Below the pieces are notes generated by a model, which saw only the letters and a list, made by a program, of their open reading frames with translations, had not been told where the DNA came from and made no database searches. Shown here one piece after another: positions 18,230 through 26,892 of a DNA stretch of 64,000 bases. Where the stretch lies: assembly GCF_900129405.1 (NCBI RefSeq), contig NZ_FQVQ01000012.1:45912-109911 (forward strand), in the 5' to 3' direction. Position numbers and translations under genes: made by a program. Origin of the DNA: Flavobacterium fontis (GTDB lineage Bacteria; Bacteroidota; Bacteroidia; Flavobacteriales; Flavobacteriaceae). The stretch's first letter is position 1; every line of letters begins with the position of its first letter.

Positions 18230-18260
18230 CAAATTTAGAGATAAAAAAACGCTGAACCAA
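18230..18260 (-). promoter_or_regulatory. Promoter TTG-N20-TAAATTTG
   Basis: On the minus strand a TTG (18258-18260) is followed, after exactly 20 bases, by TAAATTTG (18230-18237), matching the Bacteroidetes -33/-7 consensus. Only four bases separate the -7 element from the ATG at 18225, so transcripts from it would be leaderless or almost so. The -33 element lies inside the loop of the terminator hairpin of the preceding gene. Confidence 0.6.
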
Positions 18261-18275
18261 AGCCCAGCGTTTTAA
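18243..18275 (-). terminator. Intrinsic terminator of the fibre-like gene
   Basis: The minus strand shows a nine-base-pair stem AAAACGCTG / CAGCGTTTT with a ten-base loop, followed by a run of T residues. It begins 19 bases after the stop codon of the gene ending at 18294. The stem has a GC-rich core and the T-run is on the correct side for minus-strand transcription. Confidence 0.75.
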
Positions 18276-18293
18276 TGTTAGTTTCTTTTTGTA

Positions 18294-20210
18294 TTAGTTA
18301 AAAATAATCTTTTGGGTATCGGCTTTTTTTCCATTGATCCATAAACTCACGCCATACACCCCTGCACCAAAATTGTCCTTTAGTAAGGATTTTTGGATAG
18401 AGTTACCTCTTTCATCGATGGTAAAAAAGGCGCGAAGACGACCGTTGGCATCGAATATTTGTAAAGAAGCTTGTTCTACATTGCTTGGGATCGTTAAATA
18501 TACCTGAATATCACGATTGGATGGATTGGGTGAAACCGAAACAATTTTTGAGGTTGATAACTGATCTACAGCTCTAAACTCCTCTTTTAAGTCAGTCGTG
18601 ATTTTGTTGGTAAGTTCCTCTATCATTAACTTTTGCTCGCGAATTTGAGCTTGCTGTTCTTTGATAGCTTCTACTAAGTATGGAATTACTTCAATGTAAT
18701 TTACCGCTTTTTCACCATTGGGTTGCGTAGCTACTACATGAGGAAGTACTTTTTCTAACTCTTGAGCGATAAAACCACTATGCCCTCCACCATCAAAATT
18801 TCTGTCTTTAAATGCTTCTTGGTTCCACAAATAGGTTTTTCCTTCAATTTTCTCCACCAAACTTAACGCATTTTCTATTGGTTTTATATCCTTTTTGAAC
18901 TTTTGGTCAGAGGTAGTAAAAACACCTGTTGCACGAGCATTTCCATTCACGTGAAATACAACTTTACCTTGATTATGTACAATAGCTCCTTCGTAATTTG
19001 TGTAAAAACTTGAATTAAAGTTATAATTAAAAAAATTGGGGTCTGTGGGGATGGAACTAAAACCAACTCCAACTCCAACACCATTATCAAAAACTTGACT
19101 ACAAGCCAATTGATTCGCTGTATTTGAGTTTACAGTTAAGAAACCTGCCGTGGCACAACTTTGATTTACACCACCTCCAATATCATCAACTAAAATAACA
19201 TCACCATCATTATTCACAGACAACACTCTTCGATTGGAAGTTGCCGGTAAGGGGTTAAAATTTGTATTGATTATGCCGCTAAAACGTAGCCCCATAGTAT
19301 TGGCTACAGAGCCATTTCCAGTAGCATTAATAACCAAACGATTGGCAGGAATTACATTATTACCTAGACTCAAACCGACATTTCCATTAGGACTTGAATA
19401 AAACCTTTGGTCACCTCCACCATTTGCTATTACTACAGTATTACTTAGGTTGGGGGTTGTGGTAGGAATTTGAACTCTTCCTAAAAATGTATTAAATGAA
19501 CCCGCTGTCAAATTTTCTCCACTATTTAAACCAATTATGGTATTACCCGCTCCATTGTTCAAATTTTGTGCTGCTGTCGTTCCAATAAAAATATTATTCG
19601 TACCCAATATAGCCATTTGATTAGCTCCATTGCCAATACAGATGTTATTTGTGGTTGATTGTGCACCTGATCCTGCAAGAGTTCCAAGAAAAACATTATC
19701 GTTTCCAGATTGTAGATTTCTTCCAGCACCCTGTCCAAATAAAGAATTATTAGAACCACTAGTCAATCGGTCTCCAGTGAGAAATCCAACCATAGTGTTA
19801 TTGTTTCCCGTCATTACATTTGGACTTGAATTGAGATCTCGAACACTTTTTATAGACACATTATTACTACCTGTCGTATTCAAATACCCAGCTCTATTTC
19901 CTAAAAATACATTATCACTACCTGTTGTATTATTAAATCCAGAAAATGCACCTAGAAATGTATTCCTTGAATTTTCAGTATTAGAACCTAAAGTTGCATT
20001 AGCATTAAAACCAGATTGAAATCCAACAAAAACATTTAATCCATTGATTGTAGAGGCAACGTTACTTACATTATTTCCAGAACCAAAGCCAACAAAAACA
20101 TTACCAAAACTTGGTGCAGGATCGCTAGTTCTTAAAACAGTGTTGTTTTGCGCAAAAGATGTACCACCTAACAAGAGTACACCCAACATTGAGTAGAGGG
20201 TTGATTTCAT
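18294..20210 (-). CDS. Secreted fibre-like protein: head repeats, S74 chaperone domain, T9SS tail
   Basis: This is a 638-residue secreted protein. Residues 1-20 (MKSTLYSMLGVLLLGGTSFA) are a signal peptide. Residues about 35-250 hold at least nine spaced repeats of the form N-x-F-x-G-x-x-x-G (NVFVGFGSG, NTFLGAFSG, NVFLGNRAG, NTIIGLNSG), similar to trimeric adhesin heads. From S434 (TSDQKFKKDIKPIENAL) to GFIAQELEKVLPHVV is a phage tail-spike type S74 intramolecular chaperone domain, followed by a coiled coil (EAIKEQQAQIREQKLMIEEL). Residues about 555-638 are a type A T9SS sorting domain (VSPNPSNRDIQVYLTIP, GVYGVSLWINGKKADTQKI). It has its own terminator. It is the only obviously secreted non-enzyme gene in the locus and is AT-rich. 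Confidence 0.88.
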   Translation of the reverse strand: MKSTLYSMLGVLLLGGTSFAQNNTVLRTSDPAPSFGNVFVGFGSGNNVSNVASTINGLNVFVGFQSGFNANATLGSNTENSRNTFLGAFSGFNNTTGSDNVFLGNRAGYLNTTGSNNVSIKSVRDLNSSPNVMTGNNNTMVGFLTGDRLTSGSNNSLFGQGAGRNLQSGNDNVFLGTLAGSGAQSTTNNICIGNGANQMAILGTNNIFIGTTAAQNLNNGAGNTIIGLNSGENLTAGSFNTFLGRVQIPTTTPNLSNTVVIANGGGDQRFYSSPNGNVGLSLGNNVIPANRLVINATGNGSVANTMGLRFSGIINTNFNPLPATSNRRVLSVNNDGDVILVDDIGGGVNQSCATAGFLTVNSNTANQLACSQVFDNGVGVGVGFSSIPTDPNFFNYNFNSSFYTNYEGAIVHNQGKVVFHVNGNARATGVFTTSDQKFKKDIKPIENALSLVEKIEGKTYLWNQEAFKDRNFDGGGHSGFIAQELEKVLPHVVATQPNGEKAVNYIEVIPYLVEAIKEQQAQIREQKLMIEELTNKITTDLKEEFRAVDQLSTSKIVSVSPNPSNRDIQVYLTIPSNVEQASLQIFDANGRLRAFFTIDERGNSIQKSLLKDNFGAGVYGVSLWINGKKADTQKIIFN

Positions 20211-20333
20211 AAAAAAAAAGAATTATGGTTAATAAAAAAAATTAATTTACATGGCCTAAACGCACAAAAAATGGGGCTTATAAATTCTAGGCGTTTAATG
20301 ATGCATAAATTTAACCATAATTTTTTTCAAAAC

Positions 20334-21125
20334 CTACCCCGCAAACGTTAAAATTTCTTGGCGGGTAAACGACAGGGTTTGGTGCGGGTACGATAGCTTT
20401 GTAAAATAGGTTTCTACCCATGCATACGTGGGCGCTCCGTTGACGATATGGTACGTGGCTATCGCCATTTTGGGCCGTAACGTTTGCAATGTGGTCGTGG
20501 CGCCTTCCAAGGCTTCAATCTCTGCCCCTTCAATGTCCATTTTTATAAAATCCAAACGCGTCAATCCCAACGATTGCACCCAAGCATCTATGGTAAGGGC
20601 CTGCTTTTTGACAATCGATTCGGTACCCGAAAACCAAACGGCCGAAGAACCCACCGTTCCCGATTCTTGAAAATCAACCCACGTATTGGCGTTCCACAAC
20701 AACTCAGACTGCACCACAATTCGGTCATGTAACTCGGGATTAATTGCTACATTCCGCTGTATATCGCGAAGGTTGTGCGTATCGGGTTCAAAACAATACA
20801 CCTTTCCCATAGGTCCTACGAGTTGGGCAAAATACAAGGCCATCATGCCTACATTGCCGCCTGCATCCATGACCACATCGCCGGGTTGGGGTTTGTAAAA
20901 TTTTTGATAGTAAAAAAAATCATTAGCCACCGTATACACCGGATCGACCGTGCGAATAGAAACCCCCTCAATCGTAGTGCAGTAAATCCAACCGGAAGCG
21001 GTGGGCTCCAAAGCAAACCGAATACCGCGTGGCGCACGCCATTGGTAATACCGTAACTTTATTTGCTCCCGAAACCTACCTTGAGGCAATAAGCGACTGA
21101 GGATTGATTTGATTCTTTTTTTCAC
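20334..21125 (-). CDS. FkbM-family methyltransferase
   Basis: This 263-residue SAM-dependent methyltransferase of the FkbM family starts at GTG (21125), giving MKKRIKSILSRLLPQG. Motif I is VVMDAGGNVGMMALYF (about residue 93), followed by VYCFEPDTHNLRDIQRNV. The family mark DFIKMDIEGAEIEALEGA lies near residue 200. FkbM enzymes O-methylate sugars or other hydroxyls. Here a glycan residue is the likely substrate. A second FkbM gene lies at 26893-27567, and the two bracket the nonulosonate genes. The 123-base spacer behind it precedes the fibre gene. Confidence 0.85.
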   Translation of the reverse strand: MKKRIKSILSRLLPQGRFREQIKLRYYQWRAPRGIRFALEPTASGWIYCTTIEGVSIRTVDPVYTVANDFFYYQKFYKPQPGDVVMDAGGNVGMMALYFAQLVGPMGKVYCFEPDTHNLRDIQRNVAINPELHDRIVVQSELLWNANTWVDFQESGTVGSSAVWFSGTESIVKKQALTIDAWVQSLGLTRLDFIKMDIEGAEIEALEGATTTLQTLRPKMAIATYHIVNGAPTYAWVETYFTKLSYPHQTLSFTRQEILTFAG

Positions 21126-21139
21126 AACAACTCAAAAAA

Positions 21140-22261
21140 TTAACGGTCTTTAAACTGCTTTTGATGGTTGATGTCCCATAACCCTGGACGTTGCAAAGCC
21201 GCTAGAAAAAGGGCTGCACTATTACCCGCCCCAAAATCAGATGCCGAAGGTTGTACCGCATGGGCATCGATTCCTTTTAAGGCCTCGCGAATGGCTTCAA
21301 AAGAATAATCGGTATTGATGATATCGGCATGCAAGGCGCGATTTTGCTGACGGGTGCCAATATTAACAATAGGCACTCCATAATAGGGCGCTTCGCGGAT
21401 GCCCGCACTACTATTCCCGATGATGAACTGGGCATTTTTTAATAGCGTTAAAAAGTACTCAAACCGCAAGGAAGGAAACACCCGAAAGCGCGAGTGTCCT
21501 TGAAAAGCAGCGTAAGCATCTAGTATTTTTTGACTGCCTAAATCGTTATTCGGATAAATCACGACATAGTTATGCGTATCGTCGAGTAAGGCCTGAACCA
21601 ATTGCTGGGCATAGCCTTGCATGGCTGCCGCTTCGGTAGTCACGGGATGGAACATCAGAATTCCATAGGCGTCAAACGGGATTTCATAATAGGTTTTGGC
21701 AGTATCAAGGGAAGGCAACTGATCGGAAAACATGATATCGACGTCGGGCGACCCGATGGTTACAATAGAGGGTTCCATTTCACCCATTTGGATCAACCGG
21801 TTGGCCGCCTCTTCATGGGAAACAAAATGCACATGACTTAATTTGGAAACACTGTGGCGAATTAGTTCATCAACCGTTCCCGACAATTCGCCCCCTTCAA
21901 TATGCGCAACCAAAATATTGTTGAGCGAACCTACAATGGCGCCCGCAAGGGTTTCGACCCGATCGCCATGCACCACAATCATATCCGGCTGTATTGTTTT
22001 GACATAGGCCGAAAATCCTTCAATCGTTTTGGCCAACGTCAAGTCCATTGTTGTTTCATGGGTATGATTCTCAAACGTATGTACCTGTGAAAACTGACAC
22101 CGTTGAATTTCTATGAGTGTATAGCCATAGGTTTGTTGCAAATGCATGCCCGTCACAAAAACATAGGGTTCAAAATCGGGATGTTCCTCTAGTATTTGTA
22201 TCAAGGATTTGATTTTACCGAAATCGGCACGGGTACCGGTTAAAAAAACAATTTTTTTCAT
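21140..22261 (-). CDS. neuC: Hydrolysing UDP-sugar 2-epimerase (NeuC/LegG family)
   Basis: This 373-residue enzyme of the NeuC group starts MKKIVFLTGTRADFGKIKSL. Characteristic segments are VFVTGMHLQQTYG, MIVVHGDRVETLAGAIVG, HIEGGELSGTVDELIRHSVS and FIIGNSSAGIREAPYYGVPI. NeuC removes UDP while inverting C2 to give a free ManNAc-type sugar. In legionaminic acid pathways the homologue LegG acts on UDP-N,N'-diacetylbacillosamine. The PglF/E/D-like genes in this window make the LegG reading attractive, but substrate choice cannot be read from sequence. The ATG at 22261 overlaps the upstream stop by four bases. A longer start at 22321 is rejected. Confidence 0.88.
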   Translation of the reverse strand: MKKIVFLTGTRADFGKIKSLIQILEEHPDFEPYVFVTGMHLQQTYGYTLIEIQRCQFSQVHTFENHTHETTMDLTLAKTIEGFSAYVKTIQPDMIVVHGDRVETLAGAIVGSLNNILVAHIEGGELSGTVDELIRHSVSKLSHVHFVSHEEAANRLIQMGEMEPSIVTIGSPDVDIMFSDQLPSLDTAKTYYEIPFDAYGILMFHPVTTEAAAMQGYAQQLVQALLDDTHNYVVIYPNNDLGSQKILDAYAAFQGHSRFRVFPSLRFEYFLTLLKNAQFIIGNSSAGIREAPYYGVPIVNIGTRQQNRALHADIINTDYSFEAIREALKGIDAHAVQPSASDFGAGNSAALFLAALQRPGLWDINHQKQFKDR

Positions 22262-23244
22262 GGGTTGGGATAACGTAAAAAGAATAGTTTTTTGAACACC
22301 TCTTTTTGAATTTTGTACCAAAACGTTTTGTAGTCGATCATTTTCCCTTGTTGAAAAACGGGGGGCGTGTACGGGGTTTGAGGGGCGGCTAGATTGTCTT
22401 TTTGAATGTCATGCATCCAGGCATCAGGAGCATTCCCCATGTGGTATGCCCAATTGGCATAGGTAGAAACCCGCATTTTTCCAGCCAAATCTACAGGCAA
22501 ATCGATGTAATTATACACCGAATGTTTTCCGATCAAAATCAACGTGGGATCTTTGGGTACAAAATCCCGTACAATTGAACGGCGAATCGTCACAACACTA
22601 TGCCCGGATCCCATCAAAACTTTATGAGCGCCCAAATCAATGACAGGCCATTTTACCTGAACATCTTCAATGGGTTTCCAATTGATACTGAGAAGAAAAC
22701 GATTGTAATCTTCCATATTTTGGGGTAATGATTCGTAATAAAAACGGTATTTCCCACGAAGTAATTTACGCATCGTAGCCACGGTGACATAACTGTGTGT
22801 GTTGCGTACCGATATAGGGGAAACCGAACCGATATCGGGATACGAATCTAAAAGCAGTTCCACCGCATCTTGCCAGCCGTTTTTGAATAAAATATCGGTA
22901 TCCGAGAAGGTAATGTATTCCTCTCGAACCCCACGAGCGGCGTGCATCATGGCATCTATTTTACCCATATTTTCTTGATGGTGAATTACACTATCGATCT
23001 GTCCTGACTCAAACAATGTATTGAAATAAGCTCGCACTGCGGCGCAACTTCCGTTGTTGACCAAGGTAATTTTTCCATGCGCATTAAAAGTCTTTATCGC
23101 CGATTCGACACAGAGTTGTAACACCTCAAAGGAGGCTTGGTAATAATCACTAAAATCAGGAATATAACAAACCATGATCATCCGGTGTTTGGATGTCAAC
23201 GAAATAAAGCCTTCGCTTTTTTGGGGGTTCATTCCTACGCGCAT
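22258..23244 (-). CDS. GT-A glycosyltransferase-like protein, paralogue of 25878-26891
   Basis: This 328-residue protein has a GT2-like core: MVCYIPDFSDYYQASFEVLQ, ITLVNNGSCAAVRAYF, MGKIDAMMHAARG, a metal-type motif ITFSDTDILFKNGWQ, and a long C-terminal region ending WMHDIQ. Its N-terminus MRVGMNPQK matches MRSGFNPNK of the protein at 25878-26891, and the two share NNGSC, GKxxA and TDxDxLFKxGWQ positions, so they are duplicates that have diverged. Both flank neuB-neuA, which suggests a role with the nonulosonate, perhaps its transfer. CMP-nonulosonate transferases are usually of other folds, so this is tentative. Confidence 0.75.
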   Translation of the reverse strand: MRVGMNPQKSEGFISLTSKHRMIMVCYIPDFSDYYQASFEVLQLCVESAIKTFNAHGKITLVNNGSCAAVRAYFNTLFESGQIDSVIHHQENMGKIDAMMHAARGVREEYITFSDTDILFKNGWQDAVELLLDSYPDIGSVSPISVRNTHSYVTVATMRKLLRGKYRFYYESLPQNMEDYNRFLLSINWKPIEDVQVKWPVIDLGAHKVLMGSGHSVVTIRRSIVRDFVPKDPTLILIGKHSVYNYIDLPVDLAGKMRVSTYANWAYHMGNAPDAWMHDIQKDNLAAPQTPYTPPVFQQGKMIDYKTFWYKIQKEVFKKLFFLRYPNP

Positions 23245-23249
23245 AGTAT

Positions 23250-24290
23250 TTATTTAAAATCAGAAAAATCCAATTGTTCATCGGCCGCAATGGCACGGGT
23301 TGCTTTTTTTCCGAGCAATGAATCAAAATGTTCGGCTAAAATCTTTCCCGTTCCGGGTCGTTTCACCCAAATATTATCCTTGGTTAGCGTTTCCCCTTCA
23401 GCAATCGGAGCAATAGAACAAACGGTGGCAAACGCAAAATCGATGGTCACTTGTTCTTCGGCCGCGGGACGTTTTTCACCGCCACGCATTTGCCAAATTT
23501 CATGTGCACCCACAATCAATTCACGGCAGGCTTGTTCATCCATACTGCACACAATATCGGGTCCCGTACGCTGCATGTGGTCGGTAAAATGGCGTTCCAA
23601 GATACTGGCCCCTAGTGCGACTGCTCCAAGGCATGCATGGTTGTTTAACGTATGATCGGACAATCCAAAAACCTTATCGGGGAATGCTTCATGCAACTGC
23701 GTCATAGCTCCCAATCGAACGAGCGGTATAGGGGTTGGATACAAATTGGTGGTGTGTAAAAGGGCGACAGGAACCTGATAGCGGTCAAAAATAGCTACCG
23801 CTTTTTGTACACTTTCGATGGTATTCATTCCGGTACTCAAAATCACCGGTTTTCCGAAAGCAGCAATATGTTCGAGTAAAGGATAGTTATTGCATTCGCC
23901 CGAACCGATTTTATAGGCAGGAATATCAAATTTCTTCAAACGTTCGGCGGCGGCACGGGAAAAAGGGGTGGAAATAAAAATCATTCCTTTGCTTTCCACA
24001 TAGGTTTTTAAGGCCCATTCGTCGGCTTCATTTAAAGCACATCGCTCCATAATTTCATAGATTGAAACCGTGGCATTTCCGGGAATAACCTTTTTGGCCG
24101 CACCACTCATTTCGTCGGCAACAATATGGGTTTGGTGTTTCACGACCTCAGCGCCCGCTCGCTGTGCGGCATCAACCATCGCCTTGGCCACTTCCAAGTC
24201 GCCTTCATGATTAATTCCAATTTCGGCGATTACCAAGGGAGGATAATCCGGTCCTATTTTTCGACCAGCGATTTCAAAGTATGGATTCAT
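23250..24290 (-). CDS. neuB: N-acetylneuraminate/legionaminate synthase (NeuB family)
   Basis: This 346-residue NeuB-type synthase condenses a 6-carbon ManNAc-like sugar with phosphoenolpyruvate to give a nine-carbon nonulosonic acid. The TIM-barrel part shows [69 protein letters not shown], and [20 protein letters not shown], then [16 protein letters not shown]. The last about 60 residues are a SAF (antifreeze-like) domain ([26 protein letters not shown]). The gene overlaps neuA by ATGA. The exact product (sialic, legionaminic or another nonulosonate) depends on the neuC substrate. Confidence 0.93.
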   Translation of the reverse strand: MNPYFEIAGRKIGPDYPPLVIAEIGINHEGDLEVAKAMVDAAQRAGAEVVKHQTHIVADEMSGAAKKVIPGNATVSIYEIMERCALNEADEWALKTYVESKGMIFISTPFSRAAAERLKKFDIPAYKIGSGECNNYPLLEHIAAFGKPVILSTGMNTIESVQKAVAIFDRYQVPVALLHTTNLYPTPIPLVRLGAMTQLHEAFPDKVFGLSDHTLNNHACLGAVALGASILERHFTDHMQRTGPDIVCSMDEQACRELIVGAHEIWQMRGGEKRPAAEEQVTIDFAFATVCSIAPIAEGETLTKDNIWVKRPGTGKILAEHFDSLLGKKATRAIAADEQLDFSDFK

Positions 24291-24976
24291 GGGTGGTTTG
24301 ATTTATGTTTAGTTTGATAATAATTAAGACAAAAAGTGGCATAGGCAAAGTCGGCTTCAGTATCGATATCGACTGCAGCATAAGGATGCGTAACGACCAA
24401 CGGATAGCAGGTTTCATCCATGACAGCACCCTGGGTAATGAGCGAGGGTTTACAAACATAGAGCAACCCATTTTCGTAAAACAACGGCTCCATATCTTGA
24501 CTGCGTTGGCCAAAATGGTAATTAAAGGGCACAAAACGTTGCGCTTGGATACGTCCTAATTTGTGGGGATTGGGCGAAACGGTAAACAATCCCGACACGT
24601 TATGTTGCTCAAAATAATCTAAAGCCTCGTCCAAAAGTCCCACAGGCCGCAAGGGATTGGTGGGTTGTAGTACGACCACAGCCTCAGGCCATTCGGTGAG
24701 TTGCGCTAACACATGTTGCAATGCCGAAACGGTAGGGGCTTCATCACCCGATAATTCATGGGGACGTTGAATGACTTCGGCGCCATAGTCCGAGGCTATT
24801 GCTGCAATCGCTGGATCATCGGTAGTAACGATTACCCGTTGTATACGCGAAGAAGCTTGAGCATACCGAATGCTGTGTGCGAGTAACGGCAAGTCCCCCA
24901 GTATACGAATGTTTTTACCGGGTAAGCGTTTTGACCCGCCACGGGCTGGAATAATGGCGATATTCGGGTTTGTCAT
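24287..24976 (-). CDS. neuA: CMP-nonulosonate cytidylyltransferase (NeuA family)
   Basis: This 229-residue enzyme activates the nonulosonic acid with CTP. The N-terminal signature is [19 protein letters not shown], followed by [20 protein letters not shown], the substrate-binding [12 protein letters not shown], and near the C-terminus [14 protein letters not shown], holding the metal-binding aspartates. The length fits the single-domain NeuA/LegF/PseF group. It overlaps neuB and the downstream GT2 gene by ATGA at either end, so the three are tightly coupled. Confidence 0.92.
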   Translation of the reverse strand: MTNPNIAIIPARGGSKRLPGKNIRILGDLPLLAHSIRYAQASSRIQRVIVTTDDPAIAAIASDYGAEVIQRPHELSGDEAPTVSALQHVLAQLTEWPEAVVVLQPTNPLRPVGLLDEALDYFEQHNVSGLFTVSPNPHKLGRIQAQRFVPFNYHFGQRSQDMEPLFYENGLLYVCKPSLITQGAVMDETCYPLVVTHPYAAVDIDTEADFAYATFCLNYYQTKHKSNHP

Positions 24977-25884
24977 GGGTTAGGTTTCCAGAATATAGGG
25001 TTCAAAGGTAACTTTTTCATCCGAATATACTGCATTTTGGTCAAACGGTATCGGCTTTGAAACAAGACCCCTAAGGTGCCCAATATACTAAAAATTGCAC
25101 GAAATGTAGCCCAAAAAGCGACATAATCCCGTGCTTTTAGTTTATTTAAAAACTGTACGACCGTGCAATAGGCCAGGGTATACGGAAGGCGAAAATAGGG
25201 GTAAAAGGTCATGTAATTTCGTATACCATTGGCAAACGCTTTTCGCTGACGAAAAGCATAATCGGCATCATTTTTTCGCTGGCGAACTTCTACCCTGTGG
25301 TGAACGAGTAGATCGGGAACATAATGCATTTCCCAACGTTTTTGGAGGAGCGCCATCGACGCAAATTCTTCTTCGCCATAAAATCCGTAATGCTCTGGAT
25401 AATCAGGAATAGACTCCCACGCAGTTTTGCGCCACACATGTCCACACCCTACAAATCCAAATCCATTGTGGGGTAAAGCATCTGTTTGGAGTGAAGCAGG
25501 CAACGTTTTTCCCCAAAAAACACGGCAAGCTATGAGTCCGCAACGGGCATACTTTTCAAAGTGATGCTGAATGATTTCAAGGGGTTGCGGCAACACAAAA
25601 TGTGCATCGTCATCCAAACTAATCAAATAGGGCGCTTTGGCAGTATGCAACAAAAAGTTACGGTTATAGATATACCCCTGGGGCTCAGGGTTGGTAAAAA
25701 TTTGAACCTGAGGAAATTGCGCCTTGACAAAAGCAGTGGTTCCATCGGTAGAGCCGTCGTCAACAACCAAACATTCTACATCCTCTCGCTGGAGTAACGG
25801 TAAAAGCTGTTGCAAAGTAAATTGCAAGTCCGACCAACGGTTGCGTGTAGTGATTAAAAAACTAAATACGGGATTGGTTACCAT
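24973..25884 (-). CDS. Glycosyltransferase family 2
   Basis: This is a 303-residue GT-A enzyme. It starts MVTNPVFSFLITTRNRWSDL, with CLVVDDGSTDGTTAFVKAQF and the DXD-type motif LISLDDDAHFVLPQP. The acceptor-side region holds GCGHVWRKTAWESIP and YGEEEFASMALLQKRW. The C-terminal 80 residues include amphipathic helices that may bind the membrane. It overlaps the cytidylyltransferase gene and the paralogous GT-A gene upstream, so it belongs to the nonulosonate subcluster. The sugar it moves is unknown. Confidence 0.87.
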   Translation of the reverse strand: MVTNPVFSFLITTRNRWSDLQFTLQQLLPLLQREDVECLVVDDGSTDGTTAFVKAQFPQVQIFTNPEPQGYIYNRNFLLHTAKAPYLISLDDDAHFVLPQPLEIIQHHFEKYARCGLIACRVFWGKTLPASLQTDALPHNGFGFVGCGHVWRKTAWESIPDYPEHYGFYGEEEFASMALLQKRWEMHYVPDLLVHHRVEVRQRKNDADYAFRQRKAFANGIRNYMTFYPYFRLPYTLAYCTVVQFLNKLKARDYVAFWATFRAIFSILGTLGVLFQSRYRLTKMQYIRMKKLPLNPIFWKPNP

Positions 25885-26891
25885 GAGTCTATCACCGATT
25901 TTGGAAGCCCTTTACGAAGGATACACCAGCGGAAAAGCAGTGGCGTGTTCATCATAATTCTACGCCAAAACCGATACCGCCAATAGTAGGCGACACGATT
26001 AATCTTGGGCGCTGAGGGAGACAATGCAATATGCGTTCGCGTCGAGGTTTTGGGCATCGTAGACGGAACTTCCATCCATGATTCGCTCACATTACCCATG
26101 TGAAAGGCAAAATTTGACGCTGTCGTTACTTTATGGTAATGAAACTGATAGGGTTTTTCCTCGAGGTACCATTCCGAATCTCCGCCTAGTTGATGCGGAA
26201 CGGACTGTTGTATTTCGCGAAAAACATCGCGTCTAAACGTAGTCACTACATGTCCTGAACCTACCCACATGGATTTGCCATTTTCAGTATATTGCAAATT
26301 GTACAACAAATGGTTTGGATTATAGTTGCGATTCCAACCAATACTGTCATAAAAACGTTCGGCAGCAGCAACATCGGGTATTTTGGCAAAACGCAGGCGG
26401 GATGAAAACAAATATTCCCATACCAACGAAAATCCATCGATCCGAAACAAATTCATTTGCGGAATGAGTCCGACTGCCCCAATACGCTCTACTTTTTCAA
26501 ACAAATCAATCGTTTCCTCTTGCCAACCCGGCTTAAACAGCACATCGGCATCGGTAAGCGTTACCAAAGGGGTTTGATGCCCCACCAATCCTTTCAGTAA
26601 AGCATTGACTTTACCTATTGCAGTCGTATGGATGATTTCATGAATTGTACCTTCATGATGACGGCGGTTTAATTCTTGGACCACCGCCTCGCAAGATCCG
26701 TTATTGACTACGGTAATCAAGGTAAACGGCTGCACTGTAGCGGTTAGGGAATCTAAACAAAACTGTAAAATGGAAAGACTTTCCTTAAAGTAGTCGGTTT
26801 GATGAGGGATATGCACCGGTACTACCACTTGATGGAGGTACTTGGAAGGAGGAACCAACTGATCTTTGTTGGGATTAAAACCAGAGCGCAT
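25878..26891 (-). CDS. GT-A glycosyltransferase-like protein, paralogue of 22258-23244
   Basis: This 337-residue protein resembles the gene at 22258-23244 along most of its length. It shares the N-terminus MRSGFNPNK, then VVPVHIPHQTDYFKESLSIL, VVNNGSCEAVVQEL, IGKVNALLKGLVG and a metal-type motif VTLTDADVLFKPGWQEE. A conserved WMEV/WMHD-type tail follows FAFHMGN in both proteins, which also share the GSGHVV/GSGHSV segment in mid-sequence. Family 2-like chemistry is inferred from the first half. It overlaps the GT2 gene downstream by seven bases. Confidence 0.75.
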   Translation of the reverse strand: MRSGFNPNKDQLVPPSKYLHQVVVPVHIPHQTDYFKESLSILQFCLDSLTATVQPFTLITVVNNGSCEAVVQELNRRHHEGTIHEIIHTTAIGKVNALLKGLVGHQTPLVTLTDADVLFKPGWQEETIDLFEKVERIGAVGLIPQMNLFRIDGFSLVWEYLFSSRLRFAKIPDVAAAERFYDSIGWNRNYNPNHLLYNLQYTENGKSMWVGSGHVVTTFRRDVFREIQQSVPHQLGGDSEWYLEEKPYQFHYHKVTTASNFAFHMGNVSESWMEVPSTMPKTSTRTHIALSPSAPKINRVAYYWRYRFWRRIMMNTPLLFRWCILRKGLPKSVIDSW

Positions 26892-26892
26892 A

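Noticed and set aside
20211..20333. Promoter of the fibre-like gene
   Set aside because: The 123-base spacer is AT-rich, but no TAnnTTTG with correct spacing was found. TAAATTTA and TAGGTTTTG are only near matches.
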